Part shown: positions 7,967 to 18,176 of the stretch, in pieces
Position numbering within the stretch: position 1 is the stretch's first letter
How the letters are laid out: each line of letters starts with the position of its first letter
DNA from: Parabacteroides massiliensis
GTDB lineage: Bacteria > Bacteroidota > Bacteroidia > Bacteroidales > Tannerellaceae
Reading direction: 5' to 3'
Length of the DNA stretch: 64,000 nt
NCBI RefSeq assembly: GCF_900155425.1
Contig: NZ_LT700190.1
Coordinates: 310,001 to 374,000, forward strand
The notes under the pieces: generated by a model
The model's input: the letters and a program-made list of their open reading frames with translations, nothing else
The model's database searches: none
Told to the model about the DNA's origin: nothing
Program-made: the position numbers and the translations under genes

Positions 7967-10177
7967 ATGGCACAATTAGAGAGTGGAAAGCCGCATTCAT
8001 TAAAGGAAATATTCTGTGGCGAAAATGATAAGATTATAGTCCCGGATTTGCAGCGCGACTATTGTTGGGGTGATCATATTCCTTCCAATTCAACCGAAAC
8101 ACTGGTAAGTTCATTTATGGACAGTTTGTTGAAATTAGACCGGTCCAGGGACATTACCATGGGACTCATATACGGTTATTATGACAAGGAACTGACACCC
8201 AACCATCTCCAGTTATGTGATGGACAGCAAAGACTCACCACCCTGTTCTTGATCCTCGGTGTTTTGAACAGAAAAGCCGGTGATGACCGGTACAAAGATA
8301 TCCTTATTTCCAATTTTGAGTTGGAGGAAGATGACAAAGAGCCCCATTTGCTATACGGCATCCGGGAAAGCTCGCTCTATTTCCTAAGCGACCTGACGAT
8401 ATATTATTTCCTAAACAGCAACCTGTCTTTATCAGACCTGGACAAACAGCCCTGGTTCCTGAACTCATACAACAACGACCCCACCATTATAAGCATTAAA
8501 TGCGCCATTGAGACCATCGAGGCAAAGTTAGCTTCCAATGATGACAATGAAAAACCGGACATCTACAGTTTTGGAGATTTCTTGATTGAGCGTTTGAAGT
8601 TCTTGTTCTACGACATGAACAACAGACTAAACGGAGAAGAGACATTTGTGGTCATAAACACTACCGGCGAGCCGCTGACAGCGAACCAGAATCTAAAACC
8701 GCTGATCATCAAGGAGAATGAGAGCTATACAAGAGAAGAACAGACAGAGAACGGTCAAGCAATCATTCATACCACCGCTGAAGATTGGGAAACGATGGAA
8801 ACCTGGTTCTGGCAGAAGCGTCACAGAAACGACTCTGACACATCCACCGAAGGCATGCTTGCCTTCTTCCATTGCGTCCGCATCCTTGAGAACGATACTG
8901 AAGAAGGGTGGCATAAACATATGGAAACAGAAAACGATGATTTCCCGTTGACCATACCAATGGAAAGAATTTGGGAATGGTTCTATTCCTATAAACGGCT
9001 CTATGAACTCAACTACAAAAGGCTTACCACTCCTAATATACGATATCCGGAATCAAGAAAACACTATACTCAAAAAGATCTGTATGCCTTACTCCCATCC
9101 ATGGAGTATTGCAGGAAATATCCCGATGCTACCGAACAGGAGATCCAGCGAATATATCATCTGTTCAGTAATATGAGCAGATACAGAGATACCAACCGTT
9201 CATCTCAGAAAGAGTCTTTAAGAGTTCCGGCGTTCAGGGCTTACCGGCTCATAAGGGAAACAGAGTGTAGGGATGTCCTATCGCTGTTGGGAAATCAGGA
9301 CTTCAATGTGGAAGAAGAACGGCAAAAAATGATATTCATACAGCGCAACTCCCCCACCCCAGAATTACGTATGGAAATAGAAGAACTGTTTGCCAAAGCC
9401 GAAAGTTTTCCAATCTATAAGGGGCGAATAGCCACACTTGTCAGCTGGAGCGAAGATTCTCTTGACAGGTTACGATACCTATATGGAAAGATAAAAGAAT
9501 GGTGGATTGACTGTGACAACCAAAACAGAGTACGTCAGGCTCTTCTTGCAAATAAAACGTCTGGCTACCCGGCAGCCAGAACCAATTCCAACCGTACCTT
9601 GTGTACAGACGAAGAATGGAGCCAACTTTTCGAGCGGCAAGGAGAGCACATCGTCAAGTTGCTCGATGAAGGAAACCTAGATACGATTATTGAGAAGTAC
9701 AAGGACCCAACATCCCCTTATTTTCCTTTGATTAATGATATTTCGTATCTGAATTTTGCTCAAAAGCAAAATATCAGAATACTTCCCCAAGAAGTTATAG
9801 AGCTGATGGAGAAAAAAACAGGAAGCGGAAACTACATTATCTTCCATAAATGCGAAGTGTTTAGAAAGAATACAATTAACTCAGATAATTGGACTGGACT
9901 AAATGTTTGGCCCGATCGTGATGGGAATGTTACTTATTTCTACACCCAAAGCATCAAGTACAATCTTACACTGGATATGAGAATCGATTGGAACGGATAC
10001 AGGATAATAGCCCATTTGGATAGGGAACCGGCCAAAAAGTCGCTGGATACAACTATACTGAAAGAACAAGGATTCATTCAAGAAAAAGGAATTTGGTCAT
10101 TCCCTTACCTGACCGACCCCATAGAGGCGAAGCACAAGTATATTGACATCACAAAAGCGATTGAAGCCACCCTATAG
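7967..10177 (+). CDS. DUF262-family protein, second subunit of a pair
   Basis: This 736-residue protein starts with a DUF262 domain: KIIVPDLQRDYCWGD at about 20-35 and LCDGQQRLTTLFLILG at about 82-97. FVVINTTGEPLTANQNLKPL follows near 230. No DUF1524 EHxxP motif is visible in the long C-terminal part, so the nuclease of the pair seems to be supplied by the upstream gene. It is 9 bp from that gene and clearly co-transcribed. A partner or regulatory role in a two-component defence system is inferred. The C-terminal 400 residues are not recognised. Confidence 0.82.
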   Translation: MAQLESGKPHSLKEIFCGENDKIIVPDLQRDYCWGDHIPSNSTETLVSSFMDSLLKLDRSRDITMGLIYGYYDKELTPNHLQLCDGQQRLTTLFLILGVLNRKAGDDRYKDILISNFELEEDDKEPHLLYGIRESSLYFLSDLTIYYFLNSNLSLSDLDKQPWFLNSYNNDPTIISIKCAIETIEAKLASNDDNEKPDIYSFGDFLIERLKFLFYDMNNRLNGEETFVVINTTGEPLTANQNLKPLIIKENESYTREEQTENGQAIIHTTAEDWETMETWFWQKRHRNDSDTSTEGMLAFFHCVRILENDTEEGWHKHMETENDDFPLTIPMERIWEWFYSYKRLYELNYKRLTTPNIRYPESRKHYTQKDLYALLPSMEYCRKYPDATEQEIQRIYHLFSNMSRYRDTNRSSQKESLRVPAFRAYRLIRETECRDVLSLLGNQDFNVEEERQKMIFIQRNSPTPELRMEIEELFAKAESFPIYKGRIATLVSWSEDSLDRLRYLYGKIKEWWIDCDNQNRVRQALLANKTSGYPAARTNSNRTLCTDEEWSQLFERQGEHIVKLLDEGNLDTIIEKYKDPTSPYFPLINDISYLNFAQKQNIRILPQEVIELMEKKTGSGNYIIFHKCEVFRKNTINSDNWTGLNVWPDRDGNVTYFYTQSIKYNLTLDMRIDWNGYRIIAHLDREPAKKSLDTTILKEQGFIQEKGIWSFPYLTDPIEAKHKYIDITKAIEATL

Positions 10178-10436
10178 CAGGGATAGACTATACAAAGCTT
10201 AAACCAACCGGCCTCTCCTGCCCCATTATAGGAAAATGAAATATCCGATTGTGGGTGCAGAAGATATTTAACTGCTAAAAATATTTATTTAGTGCTTTGT
10301 AATCGCTTGTCGTTCTGTTCCAATGCCTGCTTATATTTTATCACCTTTCATCCATCTGATTTTAGGAATGGCAAATAAAAGAAAAAACAGAAGCCAGGAA
10401 AACATTCCGGCAAATCACCCCAGAGGTGGAGCGTAT

Positions 10437-10479
10437 AAAAAAATGCCGATACCATCGTGAGGACACGGCAGTATCGGCA
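10437..10479 (-). terminator. Rho-independent terminator for the adhesin gene
   Basis: On the minus strand, TGCCGATAC and GTATCGGCA form a perfect 9-bp stem with an 18-nt loop, followed by seven T's. It is 29 bp after the adhesin stop. Confidence 0.85.
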
Positions 10480-10507
10480 AGAACAAAAGCGATGGTATAT
10501 CTCGCGA

Positions 10508-13500
10508 CTAGCGCACCCTCACCTTATATGTATGGTCACCAACACGAACGATGTAGACGCCGCTCGTCAGATCGGTGTAGCGCTCCGTGCCCTCTTGCTC
10601 GCGGGTGTAGAGCGTCGTGCCGAAGAGACTGACGATCGTCACTCGTGCCCGGGCAGCGGTGCGGACAACCACCGTGCCGGATTCGGTATAGACTTGCGTA
10701 CCGGTGATCACGTCGATGCCGGTTGGGGCCATCGGACGGACTGAGGCACGGACGTAAGCATCGCTATAGACCCAGGATAGACGATAGCTGCCGTCGGCAG
10801 CGGGTTTGAGCGGGCTCCAGGATAAGTAAGGGCTCTTGCGGTACTCTACCAGTAGCGTGGCGGGGTCGTAGCCCTCGGCTACGGTGGCGGTGAAGACGAA
10901 AGTGCCGCCCGCCTCGATGTAGTCGCTCTCGGCCTCGAGGCAGACGCTGTCGTTCGGCTCGAAGTGAAGGGTGACGTAGGAAGGCTCCGGTTCGGGCTCA
11001 GGATCAGGATTCGGGGTTTCCTTCTGCTGGAAGGTGGCCGTTACCGTTACGTCTGAGGCAGGCATTACGAAGGTGCATCCGTTGTTCACTACCTCTGTCG
11101 GAGTAGCGTTGGTTACAGTCAATGTTCCTTCCACATACTCGTAGCCCTCAGCTGGGAAGATCGTTAGGGTGATCTCTTCGCCAGCGGGGGCCTTGTCCAT
11201 GTTTGCCGTTACTGAACCGCCCGGCATAGTTGGGATCGTGATAACATATTCGATCTGTTTAAAGGTGGCCGTTACCGTTACGTCCTCAGCGGGCATCTTG
11301 AAGGTGTATTGGTTGTCCGTTACCTCAGTCGGAGTGGCGTTGGTTACGGTCAATGTCCCTTCCACATACTCGTAACCTTCAGCAGGGAAGATCGTTAGGG
11401 TGATCTCTTCGCCAGCGGGGGCTTTGTCCATATTTGCCGTTACTGACCCGCCCGTCATAGTTGGTATCGTAATGGTATACAGCTGTTTGTAATCGGCTGT
11501 GATGGTCACGTCGCTAATTTTGACGTTATATGGCAATTCCTCACTCCACACCAACTGATAACCAGGAATCTGAATCTGGTTCAACTCACTCTCGGTCAAG
11601 TTCACCAGTTGATTGGTATTCCCATATTTAAAGATGGACTTGGTTGCGGGTTGATTTGCGGCAGAGGGGTACTCGAAGGTGACTTTGTACACTGCCTCGC
11701 CACCCAACACGGGGAACAAGTTACCATCAGCACCCAACTTCTGTCCCCAAGGAAAAGCCCCCTCCGGCGCAGGCTTCTGCTTGAGTTCCCACGCTACCTC
11801 GCCGCTGTGGAACTGGGCTTCGGTTTTGTCGGTCGTTCCATCAGAAAGACCGGCACCTACTCCTTTGAGATCGTCCTTCTTCAAATAGAAACAGTTCGTG
11901 TTCGAACCTTCCTCGAATAACTCGCCTACGATACCGCCAATAGTGGTATTCCCTCTATCCATAACATCTCCCGTATTATAACAGGAGTAAATTTTGCCGT
12001 TATTGATCCCTACAATACCACCTACATAATCTCCATTCTTAGCTGTTCCTCCATTATAACAAGAATGGATATCACCTTTATTGTAACCTACGATTCCTCC
12101 AACAACACCTCCATAATCAACAATTCCTGTATTATAACAAGAGTAAATTTTGCCGTCATTGCTCCCTGCAATACCACCATTATGGGCTTCTTCATCCCCG
12201 TGAATATAACTCTTTACAACACCGACGTTCCAGATCGTGCCATCAGAACCAAGATAACCGAAAAGGCCGACAGCGCCATTACCATCCCTCACATAAATAC
12301 CTCCCACAGTATATCCCTTACCATCGAATGTACCATTAAAACGATTCGGGTAACTCCCTATCGGCTCCCACATATTCAGTCCTTCTGTAGTCTCGTTCCA
12401 CTGCTGCCATTTCTCCGTGTTATTCAGCTCGATATTTGCCCCCAACCTCAATGTCCAGTCTTTGAAATCAAGATTACTCACGTTGTTAGTCAACCAAGAT
12501 ACCCCACGCAACTGGGCGGCGGTGGTAATAGTGAATTCTTTCGGATTGGCATCTGGATTATACCAGTCTATATCCGTTTCATCAGGTAATATATAACCAT
12601 ATGTCTCCATATTCTTGCTCGGGAAATTATCGGGCAGTTTCGGAATCCAAACGAAGTTATCATTCATTGGTATATCATCAGGTTCCTGTATCAGCTGCCC
12701 TGCGTTACCGCAGATAAGCGTTTCTGTCTCATCACCATCCTTGTTCGTATAGTTAAAAGTGATGCCATATACCGCATTATTGCCGTCCTGTTTCGTGGGG
12801 TAGGCATCCGTGTCGCTGAGTTTTTGCCCCCAATCCATCCTATCTTGCCCTTGCCACGCATTCAGCAAGTAAGCTACCTCGCCGTTGTGGAAGGCAGCGG
12901 CGGGCTTAGGTGTCGTTCCGAGGACTTTATTTTCATTCCCTTTTACGCAACCATCCAAATAGTAACAGTTAGTGACTGTGCCGTTTTTATAATTGCCCAC
13001 AATACCACCAGCAACCAAACTTCTCTCAACCGTTCCCGTGTAATAACAGGATTGGATCGTACCAGAACTCCCACCTACGATACCGCCAGCATTCGCCCCG
13101 CTGATATCGCTCTCCACAACACCGACGTTCCGGATCGTGCCAGCATCATAAAGTATACCGAAAAGGCCAGCATAGTCCTCGCTATCAACCTTAACCCCTT
13201 TCACGATATGCCCCTGGCCATCGAAAGTACCTTTAAAAGGAGAGCTAGGATTACCTATCGGTGTCCACTTATTCTTGGGCGCATTATTCATATTCCAGCT
13301 CTCCCAATTTTCCGTATTATTCAGCCCGATATTGTTCTTTAGTCGTACCTCCATGTTCTGAAAGCTCATGCCATCATCATTCACCTTCTTAGCGAACTGA
13401 TACAGATGTCCGACCGTGTAGATTTCATAGATACCTTCGTCATTAGGCTTCCACTCATTCGAGTAGATACCCGAAACTACCTCTATTACCTCCGGCCCAC

Positions 13501-14331
13501 CTATCGTGGGATAGGTAGCGCCATTCATGCCGCTGAGGTCTTGACCCCAAACAGGAGGATCTATTCCATCATATTCATTTAGCAAGGCAGCTACCTCACC
13601 GTTGTGGAATGCGGATTTTTCCTTTTTCGCTACTCTCAGGGGATTACCATCAGATTCACTACAACCCCTTGGCCGATATTATCTGAATAGTAACAATTCG
13701 AGATATCACCTTCTTCTCTCATACCTATGATACCGCCACTAATAGGCCCCACAACTTCTCCTGTGTAATAACAAGAATTGATATCACCCCTATTATGGCC
13801 TACGATACCGCCAATGCGAGACCCGCTAATATTGCTCTCCACAACACCGACGTTCTGGATCGTTCCTCCATCAAGATAACCGAATAGGCCAGCATAGTTC
13901 TTTCTCATAATATAAACCCCTTTCACCGTATGCCCCTGGCCATCGAAAATGCCGGAAAAAGGAGAGTCATAAGTACCTATCGGCGTCCACTCTTTCAAAC
14001 CATCCGGTGCTTTATATCCCCAGTTCTCCCAGCCATCCGTCTCATTCAAGACAATATCCGCATCCAGCATCACGGTCTTATCGCAGAAGTCATACCCTCC
14101 ATTCACCAGCTCTGCCATCCCCGCCAATTCGGCGGCAGTCTTGATATGGTAGACTCCATCATCTTCCTGAGAATCATCCGTATACCACGACTTATCCGGC
14201 TTGCCATCCCATACATCTTGCGCCCCGGCCTTCGGCACGGCCAGCAAGAGGGCTATACATAAGAGAAACCGTAGCGTCTGCTTGACGCTACGACCTGTAC
14301 AGGTCGGATTTTCTTTCGATTTGTTTTTCAT
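10508..14331 (-). pseudogene. GLUG / InlB-repeat surface adhesin, frameshifted
   Basis: ORF 14331-13636 gives a signal peptide (LRFLLCIALLLAVPKAGAQ) and the first GLUG block. ORF 13585-10508 continues with more GLUG repeats (GGIVGxNxGxIxSCYNTG), two near-identical InlB-type beta repeats, a Pro/Glu spacer and a C-terminal sorting-like tail (GVYIVRVGDHTYKVRV). The two join if one base is restored in the short G run (plus-strand C4 at 13665-13668). The frame then reads GCSESDGNPLRVAKKEKSAFHNGEVAALLNEY, which matches the repeat joints elsewhere in the protein. The restored product would have about 1,270 residues. Surface attachment is inferred. An IS982 copy sits 16 bp upstream of the start codon. 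Confidence 0.85.
11031..11492 (-). repeat. Two 231-bp tandem repeats inside the adhesin
   Basis: Units at 11031-11261 and 11262-11492 are nearly identical and encode 77-residue InlB-type repeats (MPGGSVTANMDKAPAGEEI...). A third, diverged unit follows near 11493. Such in-frame repeats can expand or contract by recombination. Confidence 0.8.
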
Positions 14332-14347
14332 TTGTCTGTTTGTTTTT

Positions 14348-15436
14348 ATTATTAATGCGAATCAGCAGTTGGCTTTCTGATTCAAAAATTAAAAATTAAC
14401 AAATGTAAGTAGAGCAATAGCCAACTTTCCAAAGGTATGTACCAACAGCCCTTTGGTAGCTCTTACTTTAGATGCTCTTTGAATTTCTGTTTTTTCATTC
14501 AGCCAGTTGAAAAAGGATTCGATAGGTTGTCTGACTTTAGAAACGGCTTGCGAGAAAAGGTCTCTTGCAGCTTTCTCCCTCTGTTTGAGAACTTCCGGTT
14601 CCCCTTTAATCTCTTTATGCGGAGTAAGCACTTTAACCGGATTGTTCTCATTAAAGAAAGAGAAATCGCTGTAAATCTTGTCTGCAAGCACCGTCTTTCC
14701 GGATAGGTATGGCACGCATTCGCTTTTGAATACGGTCAGGTCGTTGTCCGAAGCCGGTGTCAGAGTTATCATTTCCGGAAAAGGTAAGGTTCCCTCCCTA
14801 CGCTGTCCTACCATATGCAGTTTCATGCCATAGTAGTACATGTTCTTAGTGGAGCAATACCCTTTTGATGTTATCTCCGTAGCTACTTTCCCCTCTCGGT
14901 TTTTCCCTTTACAGGTCACTATCGGCATAGAATCGACAATGGATATAATGGAGTCGCAATCCTTGGGCTTGAATGATTGTATCATGGTTTCCACCAGCAC
15001 CTTAAATGTTTCTGAAAGCATATTTAGGCGTACGCAAAACGTTTGATAAGACGGCAATTTTGGAAACCATGATGACAGATACTCCTTAGCGAAGGTATGT
15101 ATCTCCTTGATGTTGAAGTATCTCTGGCAGTACCCGCAGAACAGATAGATGGTAAGAACCTCCTCATCCGTAAACTCAGGATTGGAATTGTTACTGAATC
15201 TCTGGCAGTGGAAACGCAGAGAAGACTTATGGACATCACAGATATACATATACAAACCTATTAGTATTAACTTTTTCTCCTTGGGAATCATAATTAGAAA
15301 AATGAGTGGTTTTATTCTTCTAATTTACTGATTTTCAAGGAGATTACAAAATAAAATAATGAGATAATTAACTGAATTACAAACTTTTAAATCAAGAATC
15401 TGAAGATGTTTTCAACTGCTGATTCGCATTATTAAT
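14348..15436. mobile_element. Complete IS982-family insertion sequence with target duplication
   Basis: Perfect 15-bp inverted ends GCGAATCAGCAGTTG lie at 14357-14371 and 15413-15427, so the element is 1,071 bp. It is flanked by the direct repeat ATTATTAAT (14348-14356 and 15428-15436), a 9-bp target-site duplication. The intact duplication and ends indicate a simple and probably recent insertion, in the 5' leader of the adhesin gene. Confidence 0.95.
14389..15291 (-). CDS. IS982-family DDE transposase
   Basis: This 300-residue transposase lies inside the inverted ends of the element. Acidic catalytic candidates are the Asp of ISIVDSMPI (about residue 118), the Asp of VLADKIYSD (about 197) and the Glu of QPIESFFNWLNE (about 258), matching the DDE arrangement of this family. 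The YCSTKNMYYYGMKLH segment is also typical. Length is normal and no break is seen, so the copy is probably active. It reads toward the adhesin gene, so transcription leaving it could enter that gene. Confidence 0.93.
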   Translation of the reverse strand: MIPKEKKLILIGLYMYICDVHKSSLRFHCQRFSNNSNPEFTDEEVLTIYLFCGYCQRYFNIKEIHTFAKEYLSSWFPKLPSYQTFCVRLNMLSETFKVLVETMIQSFKPKDCDSIISIVDSMPIVTCKGKNREGKVATEITSKGYCSTKNMYYYGMKLHMVGQRREGTLPFPEMITLTPASDNDLTVFKSECVPYLSGKTVLADKIYSDFSFFNENNPVKVLTPHKEIKGEPEVLKQREKAARDLFSQAVSKVRQPIESFFNWLNEKTEIQRASKVRATKGLLVHTFGKLAIALLTFVNF

Positions 15437-16110
15437 AATTTAAAAGGTAACACTCATGAAACGGCAAGGCATAGTACCCCTGCAGAGGTATGATGTTCCA
15501 GTACATCGCCCCAATCCGTTCCTAAAAAGGATTAGATTATGAAAGAATTCTGTATTTATACGAATAAACGGAATACGCAATTTAACAAACTTTTCGCCGG
15601 GTTTGCTCGCCTTCGCCCCAAAAGAGCGCATTATGAGATAATGTAAGGGGTTACTCGTCATATTCGTTTTTTTATTCTATCCCGCAAACTTACTGAAATA
15701 TTGGGATTTTATAAACGCGTCTAATAAAAATAGACTCACGTTTGTTTATTTATAGAGGAAATATAGCAGAAAAAACAAGAAACAAGAAACAAGAAAACAA
15801 GAAATAACAAAAAGGCTTACGTGTGGAAATACATGCTCTCCCTCCCCCTTTTAACGAATTGTCATTCTAACACTTTGACATCTCAACCATCGGAAAATCG
15901 ATTATTTCGGGGCAAAGTACAGCCAGCTTCCAAATTCGAAAAATATTTTCCATAATATATTACTATACAAGCTATTACTAATTCTTTGATCCTCTTTTCT
16001 CTCTAGTTTCCCCTTTTCACAAAAATCCGCCGTCAGTCAATTCCTTTCTTTTCAAGCAAATAAAGACAGCGGGAGGCGCGTTTGGGCTAAAAACAGGATC
16101 GGTTTATGAT
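15437..16110. other. Non-coding stretch upstream of IS982
   Basis: No convincing gene was found on either strand; the longest frame, at 15440-15661 on the minus strand, has no coding character. This region probably contained the leader and promoter of the adhesin before the IS982 insertion. Confidence 0.4.
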
Positions 16111-16292
16111 GAGGGTGTGTCAAAACAGAAATGACAACTTCTAAAAGTTACAGATTGTAACGTATAACACTTAAAAGGGTCGTATCAAGCTCTGTATGGA
16201 GTAATGATACGACCCTTTTGGGGATCTTTTAGGATGCTCAAATTTCAAATTATAAGTTCATCTTTTTAATAATTGAGTTTTGACACACCCTC
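16111..16292. mobile_element. MITE-like element, 182 bp
   Basis: Perfect 16-bp inverted ends GAGGGTGTGTCAAAAC lie at 16111-16126 and, reversed, at 16277-16292. An inner perfect 15-bp palindrome AAAAGGGTCGTATCA / TGATACGACCCTTTT lies at 16173-16187 and 16205-16219. There is no ORF. The structure fits a non-autonomous transposable element moved by a related transposase in trans. No clear target duplication is seen. Confidence 0.75.
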
Positions 16293-16357
16293 GAATACGC
16301 GGAGCATGGAATTGAGAAATTAGCACACAAACGACACTCACACAATCCAATATAATA

Positions 16358-16417
16358 GTAAATATATTAATTGTTATCCATATTATTTTGATATAACAGT
16401 TAATATATTTACCTTTG
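16358..16417 (+). promoter_or_regulatory. hipBA promoter with operator palindrome
   Basis: TTTG (16387-16390), 19 nt, then TACCTTTG (16410-16417) is a textbook Bacteroidota promoter. A perfect 13-bp inverted repeat GTAAATATATTAA (16358-16370) / TTAATATATTTAC (16400-16412) flanks and overlaps it. This is the expected HipB autorepression site. Confidence 0.8.
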
Positions 16418-16448
16418 TAATATGACAACGGACCATATCACCCAAACC

Positions 16449-16742
16449 ATGGCCAATCCGGAAATCATAGCGGAATTAGGCAGACGATTTAAGGAATACA
16501 GGCTAACCTATAGGCTCACCCAGAAAGAAGTTGCCGAGAAAGCCGGTGTCTGCCTTGTCACCTTGCGCCAGTTTGAGAACGGAAAGGCCTACAACATCAA
16601 TATGGGCAACTTTCTTGCCCTGCTGCGAGTAGTGGACTGTCTGGAACAGATGGACGACCTGCTGCCGCAAATACCTGTTTCAGCCTATACAATGGAAAAA
16701 ATCATGAATAAAAAGCCGAAAAGGATAAGACATGGAAAATAA
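16449..16742 (+). CDS. hipB: HipB-like XRE antitoxin / repressor
   Basis: This is a short XRE-type helix-turn-helix protein: LGRRFKEYRLTYRLTQKEVAEKAGVCLVTLRQFENGK. ATG 16449 is preferred over ATG 16422 because the latter lies only 4 bp after the -7 box, ahead of the expected RNA start. Its end overlaps hipA by 11 bp, giving translational coupling. By family it binds DNA and neutralises HipA; the palindrome over its own promoter supports autoregulation. The C-terminal KKPKRIRHGK is basic. Confidence 0.88.
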   Translation: MANPEIIAELGRRFKEYRLTYRLTQKEVAEKAGVCLVTLRQFENGKAYNINMGNFLALLRVVDCLEQMDDLLPQIPVSAYTMEKIMNKKPKRIRHGK

Positions 16743-17901
16743 TATTGTGAGTGTGATGTTATGGGGGGGGGAAGAAGTCGGAAAGCTCTATTGGGACGAA
16801 AGGAGTCAAAGAGCCGTCTTCAACTATCATCCGGACTTCATCAAGAAAGGGCTGGAAATCGCCCCACTAACCGCTTCTGTCAAAGGATCGGCAGCAAAGG
16901 GTATGCCCATACTCGGAAACAAAGAAAAGATTTATCAAGGTCTCCCACCGTTTTTGGCAGATTCATTGCCTGACCGATGGGGTAACATGGTATTCGACCA
17001 ATGGGTGTCACAAAACCATATCCCCAAGCGTAAACTCACGCCAGTAGATAAACTGTCTTTCATCGGGAAACGGGGAATGGGAGCCTTTGAGTTCATTCCG
17101 GCCACTCCGGGATTGGAATCCTCTTCTACCCTCCAGATAGAGAGTTTATACCAACTGGCACGCCGTATTTTTGAAGAACGGGAAGAAATTTCCGTACAAG
17201 ATGATGAAGCTCTGCAACTGCAAAGTATCTATGAAGTAGGAACATCAGCCGGAGGACAGCACCCGAAAGCGATCATCGCCATCAATAAAACGACACATGA
17301 TATACGTTCCGGACAAGTTCCTTTGCCAGAGGGATATACCTACTACATATTGAAGTTTGCAGAGGGTGATGACTTCCCGTTCACGCAAACGGAAATGGCA
17401 TATTATGAGATTGCAAAAGAAGCCGGGATTACGATGATGCCTTCCCGACTCATTCTAATTGAGGGAAAACATCACTTCCTAACGGAACGTTACGACAGGA
17501 TAAACGGAGAAAAGATACATACACAGACCCTTGCTGCCATGAATCCGGACGCAACAAGCTATGAGGAGTTGTTTGAAGTCTGCCGAAAGCTGAGCATCCC
17601 GGCCAGCGAACAGTCCGAACTGTACCGCCGGATGGTATTCAATGTCATGGGCGGCAACGTGGATGACCACATCAAGAATTTCTCTTTCCTGATGGAAAGA
17701 AACGGCACATGGCACATCACCCCAGCATACGACATGATGTTCACCACCAATTTAGACGGTGCGGCATACGAAAACGTACACTCTATGAGCATTGCAGGGA
17801 AAAATAGCGACATCACGGAAGATGACCTACTGCAATTTGCCAGACAGAACGGAATCAAGAATGCCAAAAAGATAATCGAAAAAGTCAGCCTGCGCCGCTG
17901 A
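16732..17901 (+). CDS. hipA: HipA-family serine/threonine kinase toxin
   Basis: The protein contains the HipA N-terminal subdomain and the kinase-like C-terminal domain. Visible motifs are GKRGMGAFEF, TSAGGQHPKA (nucleotide loop), FLTERYDR, the catalytic NVMGGNVDDHIKNFSF (about residues 303-318) and the metal-binding ITPAYDM (about 329-335). Known HipA kinases phosphorylate tRNA synthetases and cause dormancy. At 389 residues the C-terminus seems 30-50 residues short, and the next 80 bp contain frames that could be a shifted tail. A run of nine G's (16763-16771) lies at codons 11-14. It is read just downstream of hipB. Confidence 0.9.
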   Translation: MENNIVSVMLWGGEEVGKLYWDERSQRAVFNYHPDFIKKGLEIAPLTASVKGSAAKGMPILGNKEKIYQGLPPFLADSLPDRWGNMVFDQWVSQNHIPKRKLTPVDKLSFIGKRGMGAFEFIPATPGLESSSTLQIESLYQLARRIFEEREEISVQDDEALQLQSIYEVGTSAGGQHPKAIIAINKTTHDIRSGQVPLPEGYTYYILKFAEGDDFPFTQTEMAYYEIAKEAGITMMPSRLILIEGKHHFLTERYDRINGEKIHTQTLAAMNPDATSYEELFEVCRKLSIPASEQSELYRRMVFNVMGGNVDDHIKNFSFLMERNGTWHITPAYDMMFTTNLDGAAYENVHSMSIAGKNSDITEDDLLQFARQNGIKNAKKIIEKVSLRR

Positions 17902-18090
17902 AATTTATAGTTGATATTCAGAAACATACATAATGTGGCAGAACATCATCAACAGCTGTCAGTTGTGGAAAAAGAGAAAAAATGAGATAAAATATTGAAC
18001 ATAAGATATTGATATTTAGTGTTTTATATTTGTTGAATGTAATTTCCTTTATTTTCCTTATTTTCTTGTTTAGTCTAATAAATACCTTTA

Positions 18091-18111
18091 TTTTGTTACT
18101 ATTTTGTTACC
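18091..18111 (+). repeat. attL of the mobilizable element (21-bp direct repeat)
   Basis: TTTTGTTACT...TTTTGTTACC here is repeated exactly at 28553-28573, at the far end of the integrase-containing element. The integrase starts 66 bp inside this end. Sequence similarity stops outside the 21 bp. Confidence 0.88.
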
Positions 18112-18141
18112 TGTATTCATTGAAGTAACAAAACAAATCGC

Positions 18142-18149
18142 TATATTTG
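18142..18149 (+). promoter_or_regulatory. -7 box of the integrase promoter
   Basis: TATATTTG lies 27 bp before the integrase ATG, between attL and the gene, and matches TAnnTTTG. Repeated GTAACAAAA motifs around it (18125, 18157) echo the att core and may be integrase arm sites. Confidence 0.55.
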
Positions 18150-18176
18150 TATCGGTAACAAAATAAGAACATAATT

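Noticed and set aside
11169-13342. Plus-strand ORFs opposite the adhesin
   Set aside because: They are shadows of the repeat-rich adhesin coding strand; their composition mirrors it and no motif is present.
15440-15661. Minus-strand 73-residue ORF upstream of IS982
   Set aside because: No family match by eye, unusual composition, and it overlaps the region expected to hold the adhesin leader.
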